DNA of 6,038 bases from Deltaproteobacteria bacterium (GTDB lineage Bacteria; Desulfobacterota; GWC2-55-46), in assembly GCA_016219075.1 (NCBI GenBank), contig JACRCJ010000014.1, positions 1 to 6,038 of the forward strand. The letters are read 5' to 3'. The notes under the pieces were generated by a model. It did not search any database. It saw only the letters and a list, made by a program, of their open reading frames with translations, and was not told where the DNA came from. Position numbers and translations under genes: made by a program. This document shows positions 5,469 through 6,038 of the stretch, piece after piece. Within the stretch, counting starts at the first letter, position 1, and the number at the start of each line of letters is the position of its first letter.

Positions 5469-5493
5469 CGCCTTACGGCGTCCGTAACTTAAG

Positions 5494-5517
5494 GCACCGC
5501 CGGAACGGGCCCGGTGC
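5494..5517. repeat. Hairpin upstream of secreted-protein gene
   Basis: GCACCG (5494-5499) pairs with CGGTGC (5512-5517) around a GC-rich 12-base interior. It lies 42 bases before the TTG start at 5560, so it could be in the 5' leader or form a second termination structure after the helicase. Nothing in the sequence decides between these. Confidence 0.35.
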
Positions 5518-5546
5518 TGATAATCTCAGGTCAGGTAGAAAAAGTA

Positions 5547-5552
5547 GAGGAG
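5547..5552 (+). promoter_or_regulatory. Ribosome binding site setting the TTG start
   Basis: GAGGAG is followed by a seven-base spacer and then TTG 5560, which opens a frame encoding a typical signal peptide. No ATG or GTG in that frame has a comparable site, so this motif decides the start. Confidence 0.7.
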
Positions 5553-5559
5553 AGCGCCT

Positions 5560-6038
5560 TTGAAAAAAATATTCTTTTTACTGCTTTTTATCGGAGCCGT
5601 CTCTTTTAACGCCTTTCTGCCCTCAGGCTCGTCCGCTACCGCAAACGGCCCCCTGCCTACGGTCATCATAACAAGGCCGCCCGCAGCCGTTGTTATACCC
5701 GGCACGCGCTATGTGTATTTTCTTCCCGACTTCGACTCGTATATACTTTTTTACCACGGCAACTGGTACCGCCCTTACTCGGCGAGCTGGTTCAGGTCAA
5801 AGGGGTATAACGGCCCATGGGAACGGGCCCGGGAGGTCCCGGCCCCGATACGAGACCTCCCGGCTGACTTTAGAAATATTGAGCCCGGCCGCGAAAGGAT
5901 ACCTTACCGGTCGCTTAAGAAACACTGGAGGGAGTGGGAGAGCAGCGGATACTGGGAGGAAAAGGCCCGCAAGGGCCGCTTGAAGGAGAAGAAGGCCGGC
6001 AAAAAAGCTGTGAAGGAAGCCCCAAAGCCGTCTGATGA
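5560..6038 (+). CDS. Secreted aromatic-rich protein of unknown function, 3' partial
   Basis: The frame opens at TTG and stays open to the window edge (159 full codons), so the C-terminus is missing. Residues 1-28 are a clear signal peptide: MKK, a hydrophobic core IFFLLLFIGAVSFNAFL, and a likely signal peptidase I site after ATA (26-28). The protein should therefore be exported, to the periplasm or outside. The mature part starts with a Pro/Val-rich stretch (31-48), then an aromatic block: YVYFLPDFDSYILFYHGNWY (51-70), RPYSASWFRS (71-80) and GYNGPWERAREVP (82-94). IPYRSLKKHWREWESSGYW (114-132) is followed by a Lys-rich tail with several Ala and Pro (133-159). I have the impression that similar exported YxxPDx.. 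and NGPW proteins are common in Desulfobacterota, but I cannot name a family. A strong inverted repeat lies inside the gene at 5829-5863. Confidence 0.75.
   Translation, partial: MKKIFFLLLFIGAVSFNAFLPSGSSATANGPLPTVIITRPPAAVVIPGTRYVYFLPDFDSYILFYHGNWYRPYSASWFRSKGYNGPWERAREVPAPIRDLPADFRNIEPGRERIPYRSLKKHWREWESSGYWEEKARKGRLKEKKAGKKAVKEAPKPSD
5829..5863. repeat. 10-bp inverted repeat inside the secreted-protein gene
   Basis: CCGGGAGGTC (5829-5838) is the exact reverse complement of GACCTCCCGG (5854-5863), with a 15-base loop. It lies in the coding region for AREVPAPIRDLPA (residues 90-102). It may be chance in GC-rich sequence, or an mRNA hairpin. Confidence 0.45.

Noticed and set aside
5690..5983. 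A 97-codon + frame
   Set aside because: It overlaps the signal-peptide-bearing frame from 5560 in another phase, and its translation is Arg/Gly/Thr-rich without features.

Overview
The window looks like a piece of a bacterial chromosome with four confident genes and one gene cut by the right edge, all on the + strand. GC looks high by eye (not computed). The genes use many AGG/AGA arginine and ATA isoleucine codons, which with the gene content suggests a Desulfobacterota- or Nitrospirota-like environmental bacterium. That placement is a weak inference. There is no rRNA, tRNA, CRISPR array or intact transposase.

Layout. Positions 1-339 hold no convincing gene but a run of inverted repeats ending in a strong palindrome (111-132). 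Then comes a class I SAM-dependent methyltransferase (340-990, possibly from 304). A 147-bp gap leads to leuD (1138-1632), the isopropylmalate isomerase small subunit. Overlapping its stop codon by four bases is a 74-residue PUR-domain protein (1629-1853), resembling the single-stranded nucleic-acid-binding repeat of eukaryotic Pur-alpha. After 151 bp comes leuB (2005-3087), 3-isopropylmalate dehydrogenase, closed by a good intrinsic terminator (3107-3138). Positions 3088-3444 are non-coding and packed with hairpins, including a second, inverted copy of the 111-132 palindrome and a diverged third copy. A complete UvrD/Rep-type superfamily 1A helicase follows (3445-5421), then a gap with a perfect 11-bp hairpin. 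Last is a secreted aromatic-rich protein of unknown function starting at TTG 5560 and running off the end.

How it works together. LeuD (with a LeuC encoded elsewhere) and LeuB do consecutive steps of leucine synthesis: isomerisation of 2-isopropylmalate to 3-isopropylmalate, then NAD-dependent oxidation and decarboxylation to 2-oxoisocaproate. The PUR-like protein is probably translated together with LeuD but has no obvious biochemical link to leucine. The helicase and secreted protein seem to be separate transcription units.

The most interesting points are the leuD-coupled PUR protein, the dispersed REP-like palindrome with a compensatory stem change, and the unrecognised secreted protein. 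I saw no convincing new multi-gene system; this is mostly ordinary housekeeping DNA with unusual non-coding architecture.
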